A stretch of 64,000 nucleotides of DNA, taken from contig NZ_CP016364.1 of NCBI RefSeq assembly GCF_001888185.1, positions 2,108,001-2,172,000 of the forward strand. Direction: 5' to 3'. Shown here in pieces: positions 1 to 8,098 of this stretch. The stretch's first letter is position 1; each line of letters begins with the position of its first letter. Origin of the DNA: Phaeobacter porticola. GTDB lineage: Bacteria > Pseudomonadota > Alphaproteobacteria > Rhodobacterales > Rhodobacteraceae. The notes under the pieces are model-generated. The model was not told where the DNA came from, made no database searches, and was given only the letters and a program-made list of their open reading frames with translations. The position numbers were made by a program, and so were the translations under genes.

Positions 1-825
1 ATGATCCTGATCTTCAAAGGCATCCGCATCGTGCCGCAGTCCGAAAAATATGTGGTTGAACGCTTTGGGCGCCTGCATGCGGTGCTTGGGCCGGGTATCA
101 ACTTTATCGTCCCCCTGCTGGACGCCGTCGCCCATAAGGTCTCCATCCTGGAACGCCAGCTGCCCAATGCCAGCCAGGACGCCATCACCAAAGACAACGT
201 TTTGGTGCAGATCGACACCTCGGTGTTCTACCGCATTCTGGAACCGGAAAAGACCGTCTACCGGATCCGTGACGTGGACGGCGCCATTGCCACCACTGTG
301 GCCGGTATCGTGCGGGCTGAGATCGGCAAGATGGACCTGGACGAGGTGCAGTCAAACCGCTCGCAGCTGATCGGCCAGATCCAGCATCTCGTCGAAAGCG
401 CTGTGGATGATTGGGGCATCGAAGTGACCCGCGCCGAGATCCTGGACGTAAACCTTGATCAGGCCACCCGCGACGCCATGTTGCAACAGCTGAACGCAGA
501 GCGGGCCCGCCGCGCCCAGGTGACCGAGGCCGAGGGCCAGAAGCGCGCGGTTGAACTGAACGCCGACGCCGAACTCTACGCCGCCGAGCAAATCGCCAAG
601 GCCCGCCGCATTCAGGCTGACGCCGAAGCCTACGCCACCCAGGTGGTCGCCAAAGCCATTTCCGACCATGGCATCGAAGCCGCGCAATATCAGGTGGCCC
701 TGAAACAGGTTGAGGCGCTCAACGCCCTTGGCGCCGGTGAAGGCAAACAGACCATTCTGGTGCCCGCAAATGCGATCGAGGCTTTCGGCAATGCCTTCAA
801 CATGCTGAAAGGTAGCGGGAAATGA
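1..825 (+). CDS. SPFH/band 7 (stomatin, QmcA-like) membrane protein, 5' truncated
   Basis: This is a membrane-anchored SPFH scaffold of the stomatin/QmcA type, thought to form ring-like microdomains in the inner membrane. The visible 274 residues begin at IFKGIRIVPQSEKYVVERFG, the usual start of the band 7 domain. The N-terminal transmembrane segment found in the family is missing, so the ATG at base 1 is probably internal and the real start lies left of the window. Residues about 160-215 are Ala/Glu/Lys-rich heptads forming the family's coiled coil. The stop codon overlaps the start of the NfeD gene (ATGA), the standard stomatin-NfeD operon arrangement. Confidence 0.9.
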   Translation: MILIFKGIRIVPQSEKYVVERFGRLHAVLGPGINFIVPLLDAVAHKVSILERQLPNASQDAITKDNVLVQIDTSVFYRILEPEKTVYRIRDVDGAIATTVAGIVRAEIGKMDLDEVQSNRSQLIGQIQHLVESAVDDWGIEVTRAEILDVNLDQATRDAMLQQLNAERARRAQVTEAEGQKRAVELNADAELYAAEQIAKARRIQADAEAYATQVVAKAISDHGIEAAQYQVALKQVEALNALGAGEGKQTILVPANAIEAFGNAFNMLKGSGK

Positions 826-1100
826 CCGCCCTCCTGTCGGTCTGGTGGGTCTGGATCGCCCTGGCCATCGGCCTCGGCATTGTCGAGATTCTGGCGCCGG
901 GCTTCATTTTTCTCGGCTTCGCTCTGGGCGGCGTAGTGGTTGCCTTGCTGCTGGCCATCATGCCCGCGGGCAGCATTACCTTGCCTGTGCTGCTGCTGAT
1001 CTACGCGACCCTCTCCCTGATTGCCTGGCTGGTGCTCCGCCACTTCTTCAAGGGACCAAAGGGTCAGGTGAAACACTTTGATCGCGATATCAACGACTGA
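822..1100 (+). CDS. NfeD-like short membrane protein
   Basis: This 92-residue hydrophobic protein is almost entirely membrane segments (about residues 6-72), ending in a basic tail. Short NfeD proteins partner with SPFH/stomatin proteins and are thought to help assemble or regulate the ring. It lacks the long ClpP-like protease domain and resembles the truncated NfeD1b/YbbK type. The start codon overlaps the upstream stop by 4 bases, indicating translational coupling. The call rests on the neighbour as much as on the sequence. Confidence 0.8.
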   Translation: MTALLSVWWVWIALAIGLGIVEILAPGFIFLGFALGGVVVALLLAIMPAGSITLPVLLLIYATLSLIAWLVLRHFFKGPKGQVKHFDRDIND

Positions 1101-1106
1101 CAAAAA

Positions 1107-1132
1107 CCCCGCCCAATGGATCTTGGGCGGGG
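1107..1132. terminator. Bidirectional hairpin terminator
   Basis: A perfect 10-bp stem (CCCCGCCCAA / TTGGGCGGGG) with a 6-base loop sits just after the NfeD stop codon. A run of five A on its left becomes a U-tract on the minus strand, so it also fits termination of the leftward yaeQ transcript. Confidence 0.75.
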
Positions 1133-1328
1133 CTATCAGATATTTCTGATTCCCTGATATGGCATCCTATCACAACGTGAGTTACCGCCGTGCAACACTG
1201 GCACGTGTCTCAATCACGCTCTGCGCGAAACGCGGATCTGTAGGGCGGCAACGGCCCTACAGCGTTCAGTCTTCTGCACAGAAAATCCGTCATAGCCAAG
1301 GCGAGGCCCGCTGCGCCTAAACCTTTGC

Positions 1329-1871
1329 CTAAACTGTGTTTTTCCATATGACCGGAGTTACATAGACGATGCTGTCACCGACACTGACCATCACGTCGCT
1401 GTCCTGAATATTGACCTGCAACTTCATTGATCGACCAGCAAGATCTCCCAGTTCACGGGTGGCCGTCTCTGAAAAATTCACAACCTGAAGGTTTTCAAAC
1501 CGGGTGGTGCTGTTTTTGATTTTCTCCCACCACGACTCGGCTGTTCTGCCGTAGCTGTAGACGATCACCTGTCTGGATTTGCCACAGGACTGACGCACGA
1601 CTTTCTCGCTTGGAAGTCCCAGCGCCACCCACAGGTCAAGCTCACCACTCAGGCTTTTTTGCCATATGTCCGGCTCATCATCCGTTGACAGCCCCTTGGT
1701 AAGCTCCAGTTGCTCATGCGCATTCAAGGCAAACGCGACAAGACGCACCATCAGCCGTTCATCCGTCTCCGACGGGTGTTTTGCAACGGTCAGCTTGTGG
1801 GTTTCATAGTAATGACGATCCATATCGGAAACGGAAAGTTCAACTTTATAGATGGTGGCTTTTTGCGCCAT
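1329..1871 (-). CDS. yaeQ: YaeQ family protein
   Basis: The 180-residue protein opens with KATIYKVELSVSDMDRHYYE and continues with HPSETDERLMVRLVAFALNA, both hallmark stretches of the YaeQ family. The family has a PD-(D/E)XK nuclease-like fold, but its biochemical role is unsettled; E. coli YaeQ was first linked to suppression of RfaH loss. Full length. It stands alone: the next gene rightward is divergent, and the hairpin at 1107-1132 can end its transcript. Confidence 0.9.
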   Translation of the reverse strand: MAQKATIYKVELSVSDMDRHYYETHKLTVAKHPSETDERLMVRLVAFALNAHEQLELTKGLSTDDEPDIWQKSLSGELDLWVALGLPSEKVVRQSCGKSRQVIVYSYGRTAESWWEKIKNSTTRFENLQVVNFSETATRELGDLAGRSMKLQVNIQDSDVMVSVGDSIVYVTPVIWKNTV

Positions 1872-1985
1872 GACTTTTTCCAGACAAGCAAAGTTTCGGG
1901 GTGTTTAGGACGCCGAGGGGTATTGTGAAAGCGGAAAGCAACTGGCCTGGCCCCCGGCGCCACCCGTACTGGAAGCCTCACAGTG

Positions 1986-2030
1986 TTGAAACGAATAGGG
2001 TTGAAACGAATAGGCTTGAAACGAACAGGG
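1986..2030. repeat. Three tandem copies of a 15-bp repeat
   Basis: TTGAAACGAATAGGG is repeated at 1986-2000, 2001-2015 and 2016-2030 with one substitution in the second copy (last base C) and one in the third (T to C at position 11). It lies about 115 bp upstream of yaeQ, in the divergent yaeQ/sufT intergenic region. No gene was recognised in the rest of 1872-2248. Confidence 0.9.
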
Positions 2031-2248
2031 TTGGCTGGTCTGAGGTAACGGCGGCCCAATGCTCTTCTCCAAGTCCAGCACAGGTCAAACAGTTTCGCGC
2101 ACACCTCGCCGTTGCCGGGTTGCATAACACGGGCCACACGCCACAGCCCCTCCTGCGACGCTTGATCTCTAATCTGCGCATGATCCCGCACTGGACCCTT
2201 GCGCCCGGCTTCCCTATATAAACAGTCAGGAAACGAACCGAGGCACCC

Positions 2249-2611
2249 ATGACACACGCATCCGAGCCACTGGAAGGCACACCGCTGATCGCCCCCTCCT
2301 CTGTCAGCCACGCGCTGTACGAGCCGGTGGTTGAGGCCTGCCGGTCGGTTTACGACCCCGAAATCCCAGTAAATATCTATGAACTGGGCCTGATCTACAC
2401 CATCGACATCAGCGATGAGAACGACGTCAAGATCCTCATGACTCTGACCGCACCCGGCTGCCCCGTTGCCGGTGAAATGCCCGGCTGGATCATTGACGCG
2501 GTCTCACCGGTGCCCGGCGTCAAGAGCTGCGATGTGGAACTGATCTGGGAGCCGCCGTGGGGCATGGAAATGATGTCCGATGAGGCCCGTCTGGAACTGG
2601 GCTTTATGTAA
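2249..2611 (+). CDS. SufT-like / MIP18 family (DUF59) Fe-S assembly protein
   Basis: The 120-residue protein carries the DUF59 signature: VYDPEIPVNIYELGLIY (about residues 34-50) and LTAPGCPVAGEMPGWI with its conserved Cys (about 70-85). SufT-type proteins help Fe-S cluster maturation or carriage. In Roseobacter relatives this gene closes the suf operon near sufA, and sufA is indeed 1.7 kb downstream here. A GAG-type ribosome site lies about 8 bases before the ATG, and TATATAA at 2214-2220 may be part of a promoter. Confidence 0.87.
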   Translation: MTHASEPLEGTPLIAPSSVSHALYEPVVEACRSVYDPEIPVNIYELGLIYTIDISDENDVKILMTLTAPGCPVAGEMPGWIIDAVSPVPGVKSCDVELIWEPPWGMEMMSDEARLELGFM

Positions 2612-2964
2612 ATTCCCGGTTCGGATCCATCGGTAAAATCGGATCATGGCCAGGTCCACTATGGGCTTATCAGAACAACGCGGCACGGCATCTCGCCCGC
2701 CGCGTTTTTATGCAGATGACGCCACGTTGAGCCAGATACCGGTGGCGTCGCGCAGGCCAATGATGCCTGATCGCAGAACACCTCTTGTCCCCCTGCGGCA
2801 AGCCCCTTTAACATCATTCCATAGCAGATCAGGTGCTGATCACACGACGCTCCTGTCCCGGTAGAGTGTTTCAGACCGCGCCTATTTTGGCCTCACACAA
2901 GGTCGGCCCCTATTTGGAGTACCCCATTTTGCCCCGCTCTTTCCCATCCTGCGCGCGCCTGCGC
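2612..2964. other. Non-coding gap with possible decayed reading frames
   Basis: No intact gene is recognised. On the minus strand one frame ends GIIGLRDATGIWLNVASSA then a stop (about 2707-2770), while another frame upstream reads MMLKGLAAGGQEVFCDQ. Together they may be a frameshifted remnant of a small protein, but this could not be confirmed. The rightmost part is the 5' region of the phosphodiesterase gene. Confidence 0.4.
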
Positions 2965-4218
2965 ATGCCCTTGCAGACTTTCAAAACCTTACCCCTCTCC
3001 CTGACCTTTGCGGCAGCATCACTTGCCAGCACTGTGCAGGCCAGCAGCACAGCTGAGACAGCTGGCCTAAGCTACGGTCCGCGCCCGGCCTATCTGATCG
3101 ACGCCCTGCCCGAGGGTGATCTGAAATCGCGACTGGCCGCCTGCGCCGGACAAGCGCCACAGCGCACCAATTTTTCCATTGGCCATCGCGGCGCGCCGCT
3201 GATGTTCCCCGAACATACGGCCGAGGGGAATCACGCCGCCGCCGCTATGGGGGCTGGCATCCTGGAATGCGACGTCACCTTCACCAAGGATCTGGAACTG
3301 GTCTGCCGACACTCGCAAAACGATCTGCACACCACGACCAATATCCTCACCACAGATCTTGCGGACCGCTGCACCCAGCCCTTCACCCCGGCCACCGACG
3401 ATGCGCCCGCAACAGCCGAATGCCGCACCAGTGATTTGACCCTGGCCGAACTGATGACGCTGCGCCCCAAGATGGACAGCCGCAATCCCAAGGCCACCAC
3501 CGCCGAAGAGTATCAGCGCGGTCTCGCCCCCTGGCGCAGCACGCTCTACCAGGGCGAGGCCACGCTGCTCAGCCATGCGGACAGTGTCGCGCTCTTTGGG
3601 GATTTGGGCGCGCGTTTCACACCCGAGCTAAAGTCCCCAGCCGTCACCATGCCCTTCAACGGCATGACGCAGGAAGATTACGCCCAGAAACTGATCGACG
3701 CCTATATCGCTGCGGAGATTCCCGCCAGTGACGTCTGGGTGCAGAGTTTTGACCTTAGCGACATTAAATATTGGCTTACCCACGCGCCGCAATTCGGCCG
3801 TCAGGCGGTCTATCTTGATGATCGCTTTGCCCGCCATGACACCGATGAAGGCTTGGTTGACCCGATGGACCCCACCACCTTCCGCCCCTCGATGCAGGAG
3901 CTGAAGGAGATGGGCCTCAATTACATTGCGCCGCCAATCTGGATGCTGCTGACGATGCAGGACGGCCAAATGATCCCCTCCCCCTACGCCATAGCTGCGC
4001 GCAAGGCCGATCTGAACATCATCACCTGGACATTGGAGCGCTCCGGCCCGCTGAAAAATGGCGGCGGCTGGTACTTCCAATCGGTCGCAGACGCGGTGCA
4101 ATCAGATGGCGCGACCTATCAGGTCCTTGATGTGCTGGCACAAGACGTGGGTGTGTCCGGCGTTTTCTCTGACTGGCCCGCAACCGTGACCTATTACGCC
4201 AATTGCATGGGGTTGTGA
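2965..4218 (+). CDS. Secreted glycerophosphodiester phosphodiesterase
   Basis: Hydrolyses glycerophosphodiesters to glycerol-3-phosphate and an alcohol, probably in the periplasm. From the ATG at 2965 the protein is 417 residues and starts with a Sec signal peptide (hydrophobic LSLTFAAASLASTVQA). The frame stays open back to 2833, but the extra residues would bury the signal. The GDPD signature is clear: GHRGAP near residue 74, PEHT ten residues on, then LECDVTFTKD and a later Arg-His. C-terminal motifs INIITWTLE-like (LNIITWTLERSG) and GVFSDWP fit the TIM-barrel family. It sits between two Fe-S assembly genes with no evident functional link. Confidence 0.88.
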   Translation: MPLQTFKTLPLSLTFAAASLASTVQASSTAETAGLSYGPRPAYLIDALPEGDLKSRLAACAGQAPQRTNFSIGHRGAPLMFPEHTAEGNHAAAAMGAGILECDVTFTKDLELVCRHSQNDLHTTTNILTTDLADRCTQPFTPATDDAPATAECRTSDLTLAELMTLRPKMDSRNPKATTAEEYQRGLAPWRSTLYQGEATLLSHADSVALFGDLGARFTPELKSPAVTMPFNGMTQEDYAQKLIDAYIAAEIPASDVWVQSFDLSDIKYWLTHAPQFGRQAVYLDDRFARHDTDEGLVDPMDPTTFRPSMQELKEMGLNYIAPPIWMLLTMQDGQMIPSPYAIAARKADLNIITWTLERSGPLKNGGGWYFQSVADAVQSDGATYQVLDVLAQDVGVSGVFSDWPATVTYYANCMGL

Positions 4219-4286
4219 CCGCCGCCCCTTGAGCCTGCGCCGCCGCCGCCCTAGATTAGAGGCAACGCGCGATAGTGGAGACAGGC

Positions 4287-4646
4287 ATGTTCGGTATTCC
4301 CGGCAAACAAGCGGTGACGATCACCGACAAAGCAGCGACCCAGATCGCCAAGCTGATGAACAAGGGCGGCCATTCCGGCCTGCGCATCGGTGTCAAAAAA
4401 GGCGGCTGCGCCGGCATGGAATATACCATGGAATATGTCGATCAGCCCGACCCCAACGACGAAGTGGTCGAACAGGATGGTGCCCGCGTGCTGATCGCGC
4501 CGATGGCGCAGATGTTCCTGTTCGGCACCGAGATCGACTACGAGGTCTCGCTGCTGGAGGCGGGATTCAAATTCAACAACCCGAATGTCTCCGAGGCCTG
4601 CGGCTGCGGCGAATCTATCAGTTTCAAGGATGTGCCCGCCGGGTAA
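4287..4646 (+). CDS. sufA: HesB/IscA family iron-sulfur assembly protein (SufA-like)
   Basis: A-type Fe-S carrier, accepting clusters from the Suf scaffold and passing them to apoproteins. The 119-residue form starting MFGIPGK has GGAG six bases upstream; an ATG four codons earlier is less well placed. The three ligand cysteines of the family are present: Cys41 in GGCAGMEY and Cys105/Cys107 in ACGCGES. A strong terminator follows at 4717-4746, so it is probably the last gene of its transcript. Confidence 0.92.
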   Translation: MFGIPGKQAVTITDKAATQIAKLMNKGGHSGLRIGVKKGGCAGMEYTMEYVDQPDPNDEVVEQDGARVLIAPMAQMFLFGTEIDYEVSLLEAGFKFNNPNVSEACGCGESISFKDVPAG

Positions 4647-4716
4647 ACTTGCCGGCAACTGCACCCATTTTCTGTGCACTCCCGTGAATGACAGCGCCAA
4701 AGACGACCAAACAAAG

Positions 4717-4746
4717 CGGGACCGCCCCATCGGTCTCGTTTTTTTT
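4717..4746 (+). terminator. Rho-independent terminator
   Basis: An 8-bp stem (CGGGACCG / CGGTCTCG with one G-T pair) and 6-base loop are followed by eight T residues. It closes the sufA transcript. Confidence 0.9.
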
Positions 4747-4852
4747 GCGCATGATTATTGTTCCGTCGGCGCTTGGACCTTGGCCAACCCATGGCCGTTC
4801 CACATATGTATTGTTCAACATGTGCCGATCCCTGCGTCCCGTTCACAGGCCA

Positions 4853-4874
4853 ATTGTTCCCCATTCCGAACAAT
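4853..4874. promoter_or_regulatory. Inverted repeat upstream of tpiA
   Basis: ATTGTTC at 4853-4859 and GAACAAT at 4868-4874 form a perfect 7-bp dyad with an 8-base spacer, about 80 bp before the tpiA start. A second loose dyad, CACAT/ATGTG, lies at about 4801-4824. Either could be an operator; no known consensus was matched. Confidence 0.4.
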
Positions 4875-4954
4875 GCTAGGACTAGCGCAGCAGCAGACTG
4901 TCCACCCGAAAAAGGGGACCACGGACAGCAATAGAATTTTGAGGGAGATACGCA

Positions 4955-5707
4955 ATGCGTCGTAAAATGGTTGCAGGCAATTGGAAAATGAACGGCACTG
5001 CAAGCTCACTCACCGAGCTGGGCAATCTCGCCTACAGCTGCAAGTCGGCCAAGGCCGAGGTGCTGATCTGCCCACCGGCAACCCTGCTCTACCGCGCCGC
5101 CAATGTCTGCACCGACAGCAAGGTCGAGGTGGGCGCGCAGGACTGTCACAGCGCCACCTACGGTGCCCATACCGGCGATCTCAGTGCCGAAATGTTGCAT
5201 GATGCGGGCGCGACTGCGGTCATCCTCGGCCATTCCGAACGCCGAGCCGATCACGGCGAAACAGATCAAGTCGTGCGCGCCAAAGCCAAAACCGCCATTA
5301 CGGCAGGGCTGACTGCGATCATCTGCGTCGGGGAGACGTTGGCCGACCGCGAAGCAGGTAAGACACTTGCGGTGGTCGGGGCGCAACTGGCAAGTTCCCT
5401 CCCCGATGACACAAGAGGCACCACCGTGGTGGTGGCCTATGAACCGGTCTGGGCCATCGGCACTGGCAAGGTGCCCACGGTCGAACAGATTGCCGAGGTC
5501 CACAACGACCTACGGGCCAGTCTGGTCAAACGCTTCGGCGGCGAAACTGCCAATGCCATCCGCCTACTCTATGGCGGATCCGTTAAAGCCAGCAATGCCA
5601 AAGAAATCTTCGCGGTCGCGCAGGTCGATGGCGCTTTGGTTGGCGGCGCCAGCCTGAAGGCGGCGGATTTCGCTCCCATCGTCGCGGCTCTCGACGCCAG
5701 CACATAA
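4955..5707 (+). CDS. tpiA: Triosephosphate isomerase
   Basis: Interconverts dihydroxyacetone phosphate and glyceraldehyde-3-phosphate in glycolysis and gluconeogenesis. Length is 250 residues, normal for the family. The catalytic residues are present: Asn9 and Lys11 in GNWKMN, His93 in GHSERR, Glu163 in [11 protein letters not shown], then loop 6 and the phosphate-gripping LYGGSV. GAGGGAGA lies 7 bases before the ATG. Monocistronic, bounded by terminators at 4717 and 5853. Confidence 0.98.
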   Translation: MRRKMVAGNWKMNGTASSLTELGNLAYSCKSAKAEVLICPPATLLYRAANVCTDSKVEVGAQDCHSATYGAHTGDLSAEMLHDAGATAVILGHSERRADHGETDQVVRAKAKTAITAGLTAIICVGETLADREAGKTLAVVGAQLASSLPDDTRGTTVVVAYEPVWAIGTGKVPTVEQIAEVHNDLRASLVKRFGGETANAIRLLYGGSVKASNAKEIFAVAQVDGALVGGASLKAADFAPIVAALDAST

Positions 5708-5710
5708 ATG

Positions 5711-5840
5711 CGCCTCACGGCGCAGCCTCCGGCGGGAGTATTTGGGGAAAGATGACAGACCCCGCGCCGCTGCCTTCACCTTTCACAAAATACTCTGGGG
5801 TGAATGCGCGCCAGCGCAGAGGGGCAAAGCCCCTGACATA
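5711..5840. repeat. Intergenic Roseobacter-type repeat pair around GGAGTATTT
   Basis: At 5735-5756 the core GGAGTATTT followed by GGGGAAAGATGAC is shared with the reverse strand at 15427-15448 (two mismatches in 22 bases). A more divergent inverted copy (AAAATACTCTGGGG) follows at about 5785-5801, with a small GGGGC/GCCCC hairpin at about 5820-5833. It looks like an interspersed extragenic element rather than a gene. Confidence 0.65.
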
Positions 5841-5852
5841 ACGCCAGACAGG

Positions 5853-5883
5853 AAAAGGCCCGGGAACTGCTCCCGGGCCTTTT
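5853..5883. terminator. Bidirectional terminator between tpiA and dctM
   Basis: AAAAGGCCCGGGA at 5853-5865 pairs perfectly with TCCCGGGCCTTTT at 5871-5883 across a 5-base loop. The symmetric A/T tails serve both converging transcripts. Confidence 0.92.
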
Positions 5884-5909
5884 CAAATTCTGGGTACTGA
5901 GCACCTGCT

Positions 5910-7313
5910 CTATTTGGTTATGATCTCCGGCCCCATCACCGCATTCGGCAGCACCGTCGATATCCACGGGATATAGGTGATCATGATCAGGAACACGAAG
6001 AGCACCGCCAGGAACGGCAGCGCCGCCCGCACCACCGCCATCATCGGCATTCCTGCAACCCCAGAGGTCACAAAGAGGTTCAGACCAACCGGCGGGGTGA
6101 TCATGCCGATTTCCATATTGACCACCATGATGATGCCAAGATGGATCGGGTCGATGCCCAGTTCGATGGCAATCGGGAACACCAGCGGCGCCACGATCAC
6201 CAACAGACCCGACGGCTCCATGAACTGCCCCCCGATCAGCAGGATCACATTGACCACGATCAGGAACATCACCGGGCCAAAGCCCGCCGACAGCATCGCG
6301 GTGGCAATCTGCTGTGGCACCTGCTCATCGGTCAGCACATGTTTCAGGATCAGCGCATTGGCGATCACAAACAAGAGCGTCACCGTCAGCTTGCCCGCTT
6401 CAAACAGCGCGTGGCGCGTATCGGCGTGAAAGAAGGACGGGATAAAATAGACCACCGTCTGTCCCAGCATCTTGGGCAGCATGGACAGGAATTGCCCGAT
6501 ATCCTTGGGTTTCGGCGCAGATTTCAACGGCCCCATGTCGCGGTAGACAAAGGTCGCCACAAAGAAGGCATAGACCGAGGCCACCGCCGCCGCCTCTGTC
6601 GGGGTAAAGATGCCGCCATAAATGCCACCCAGAATGATGCCGATCAGCAGCAGACCAACCGAGGCATTGGCCGCCGAGGCCGCAACTTCCCCCCAGCCCA
6701 GCCATTCACCCTTGGGCAGGTTCTTCACCTTGGCCATCACATAGATGGTCACCATCAGCATCAGACCCGCCATCAGACCCGGAATAACGCCCGCCAGGAA
6801 CATCCGCCCCACCGAGACCTCAACCGCGGCAGCATAGACCACCATCACAATCGACGGCGGGATCAGGATGCCCAGCGTGCCTGCGTTACAGATCACACCA
6901 GCGGCAAACTCCTTGGAGTACCCCACCTGCCGCATCCCCGCGATCACGATGGATCCGATGGCAACAACGGTGGCCGGTGAGGACCCGGACAGGGCCGCAA
7001 ACAACATACAAGCAAAGACGCCCGCAATCGCCAGACCACCCGGCAGATGACCGACACAAGCGATGGAGAACCGGATGATCCGCCGCGCCACACCGCCCGT
7101 CGTCATGAAGCTTGAGGCCAGAATGAAGAAGGGGATCGCCAGCAGCGTGAAATGCCCCTCAAAGGCTTCAAACAATGTGCCAGCAACCGACGCCAGCGAA
7201 CTGTCGGAATAGATCAGCAGGAACAATGTCGAGCTGAGGCCAAGCGCCACCGCAATCGGCACCCCGATCAGCAACAGCCCGATGACCATGGAAAACAATA
7301 GGACGACATCCAT
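5910..7313 (-). CDS. dctM: TRAP transporter large permease, DctM
   Basis: Large membrane subunit of a tripartite ATP-independent periplasmic transporter, the channel that uses the ion gradient. It is 467 residues, nearly all transmembrane helices (about 12), with typical DctM stretches GTLGILIPPSIVMVVYA, FTPTEAAAVA and NMEIGMITPPVGLNLFV. A hydrophilic insert (about 255-315) breaks the helix pattern. Its ATG overlaps the dctQ stop by 1 base, so dctQ and dctM are co-translated. The dctB/dctD genes next door support C4-dicarboxylates as substrate. Confidence 0.95.
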   Translation of the reverse strand: MDVVLLFSMVIGLLLIGVPIAVALGLSSTLFLLIYSDSSLASVAGTLFEAFEGHFTLLAIPFFILASSFMTTGGVARRIIRFSIACVGHLPGGLAIAGVFACMLFAALSGSSPATVVAIGSIVIAGMRQVGYSKEFAAGVICNAGTLGILIPPSIVMVVYAAAVEVSVGRMFLAGVIPGLMAGLMLMVTIYVMAKVKNLPKGEWLGWGEVAASAANASVGLLLIGIILGGIYGGIFTPTEAAAVASVYAFFVATFVYRDMGPLKSAPKPKDIGQFLSMLPKMLGQTVVYFIPSFFHADTRHALFEAGKLTVTLLFVIANALILKHVLTDEQVPQQIATAMLSAGFGPVMFLIVVNVILLIGGQFMEPSGLLVIVAPLVFPIAIELGIDPIHLGIIMVVNMEIGMITPPVGLNLFVTSGVAGMPMMAVVRAALPFLAVLFVFLIMITYIPWISTVLPNAVMGPEIITK

Positions 7314-7990
7314 CAGTCGTGCTCCCCGCGCTGCGCCTGAACCTCGGCGATTTCATCTTCGACCTCATGACTGGCCACCAGCCGGTCCACATCACCGCGC
7401 AGGATTTGCAGACCCGCCTGCACAAACCGCAGCAACATCAGCAGCATCGACAGCGGCAACACCACATAGGGCACCACCTTGGGCAGTTTCTCGTAGGAAT
7501 CGCCGTAGTTAATCAGATCTTCCAGAAACCCGAAGAGCGCCACCATCGGCACATCCTGCACCTCGTAGAAACTCTGGCTGCGCGCCTTCATATCGAAACC
7601 GGTGGGAAACCAGCGCCCGGAGGTGGGCGGCAGATCGGCAAACACCGCCCAGTAGTCATAGGCGCCCTTCAGCAGCAGCAGCGAGAACACCAGACAGCAG
7701 CCGACCGAGATCAGACCGATCACCCGGCGCGCGCCCGGCGACACCATATTGAGGATCGCATCCACCCCCAGATGGGCATGGACCTTTACCGCATAGGATG
7801 CGCCCAGCAGAACCAGCCAGGCAAACAGGAACACCGTCAGCTCCAGCGCCCACAGAATGTTGGAATTGAACACAAATCTCGCCACCACATTGGCAAATGT
7901 AATCAGGGTCATCAGCCCCAGCAGCAGCGCAATCAGCGTCTCTTCGAGTGTATTGATAAGCCCGGTCAGGCCAGGTTTTGCCCCCGCCAT
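7313..7990 (-). CDS. dctQ: TRAP transporter small permease, DctQ
   Basis: Small membrane subunit of the TRAP transporter, pairing with DctM. From the ATG at 7990 it is 225 residues with four predicted helices and the DctQ-type ANVVARFVFNSNILWALELTVFLFAWLVLLGAS-like core (about residues 25-60, only partly quoted in sequence terms here). A GGGAGAG ribosome site just upstream decides this start over the longer frame to 8041. A hydrophilic insert between helices 3 and 4 makes it longer than the smallest DctQ proteins. Confidence 0.92.
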   Translation of the reverse strand: MAGAKPGLTGLINTLEETLIALLLGLMTLITFANVVARFVFNSNILWALELTVFLFAWLVLLGASYAVKVHAHLGVDAILNMVSPGARRVIGLISVGCCLVFSLLLLKGAYDYWAVFADLPPTSGRWFPTGFDMKARSQSFYEVQDVPMVALFGFLEDLINYGDSYEKLPKVVPYVVLPLSMLLMLLRFVQAGLQILRGDVDRLVASHEVEDEIAEVQAQRGEHD

Positions 7991-8098
7991 ATCTCTCTCC
8001 CTCGATGTTTGGATATTGGGATACCGGCGCGGATGGCGCACCGTGCAAATTGGGGCGGCGCGCCGTCGCGCCAGCCCCGTATCTTCAGGCCGCAGCCC

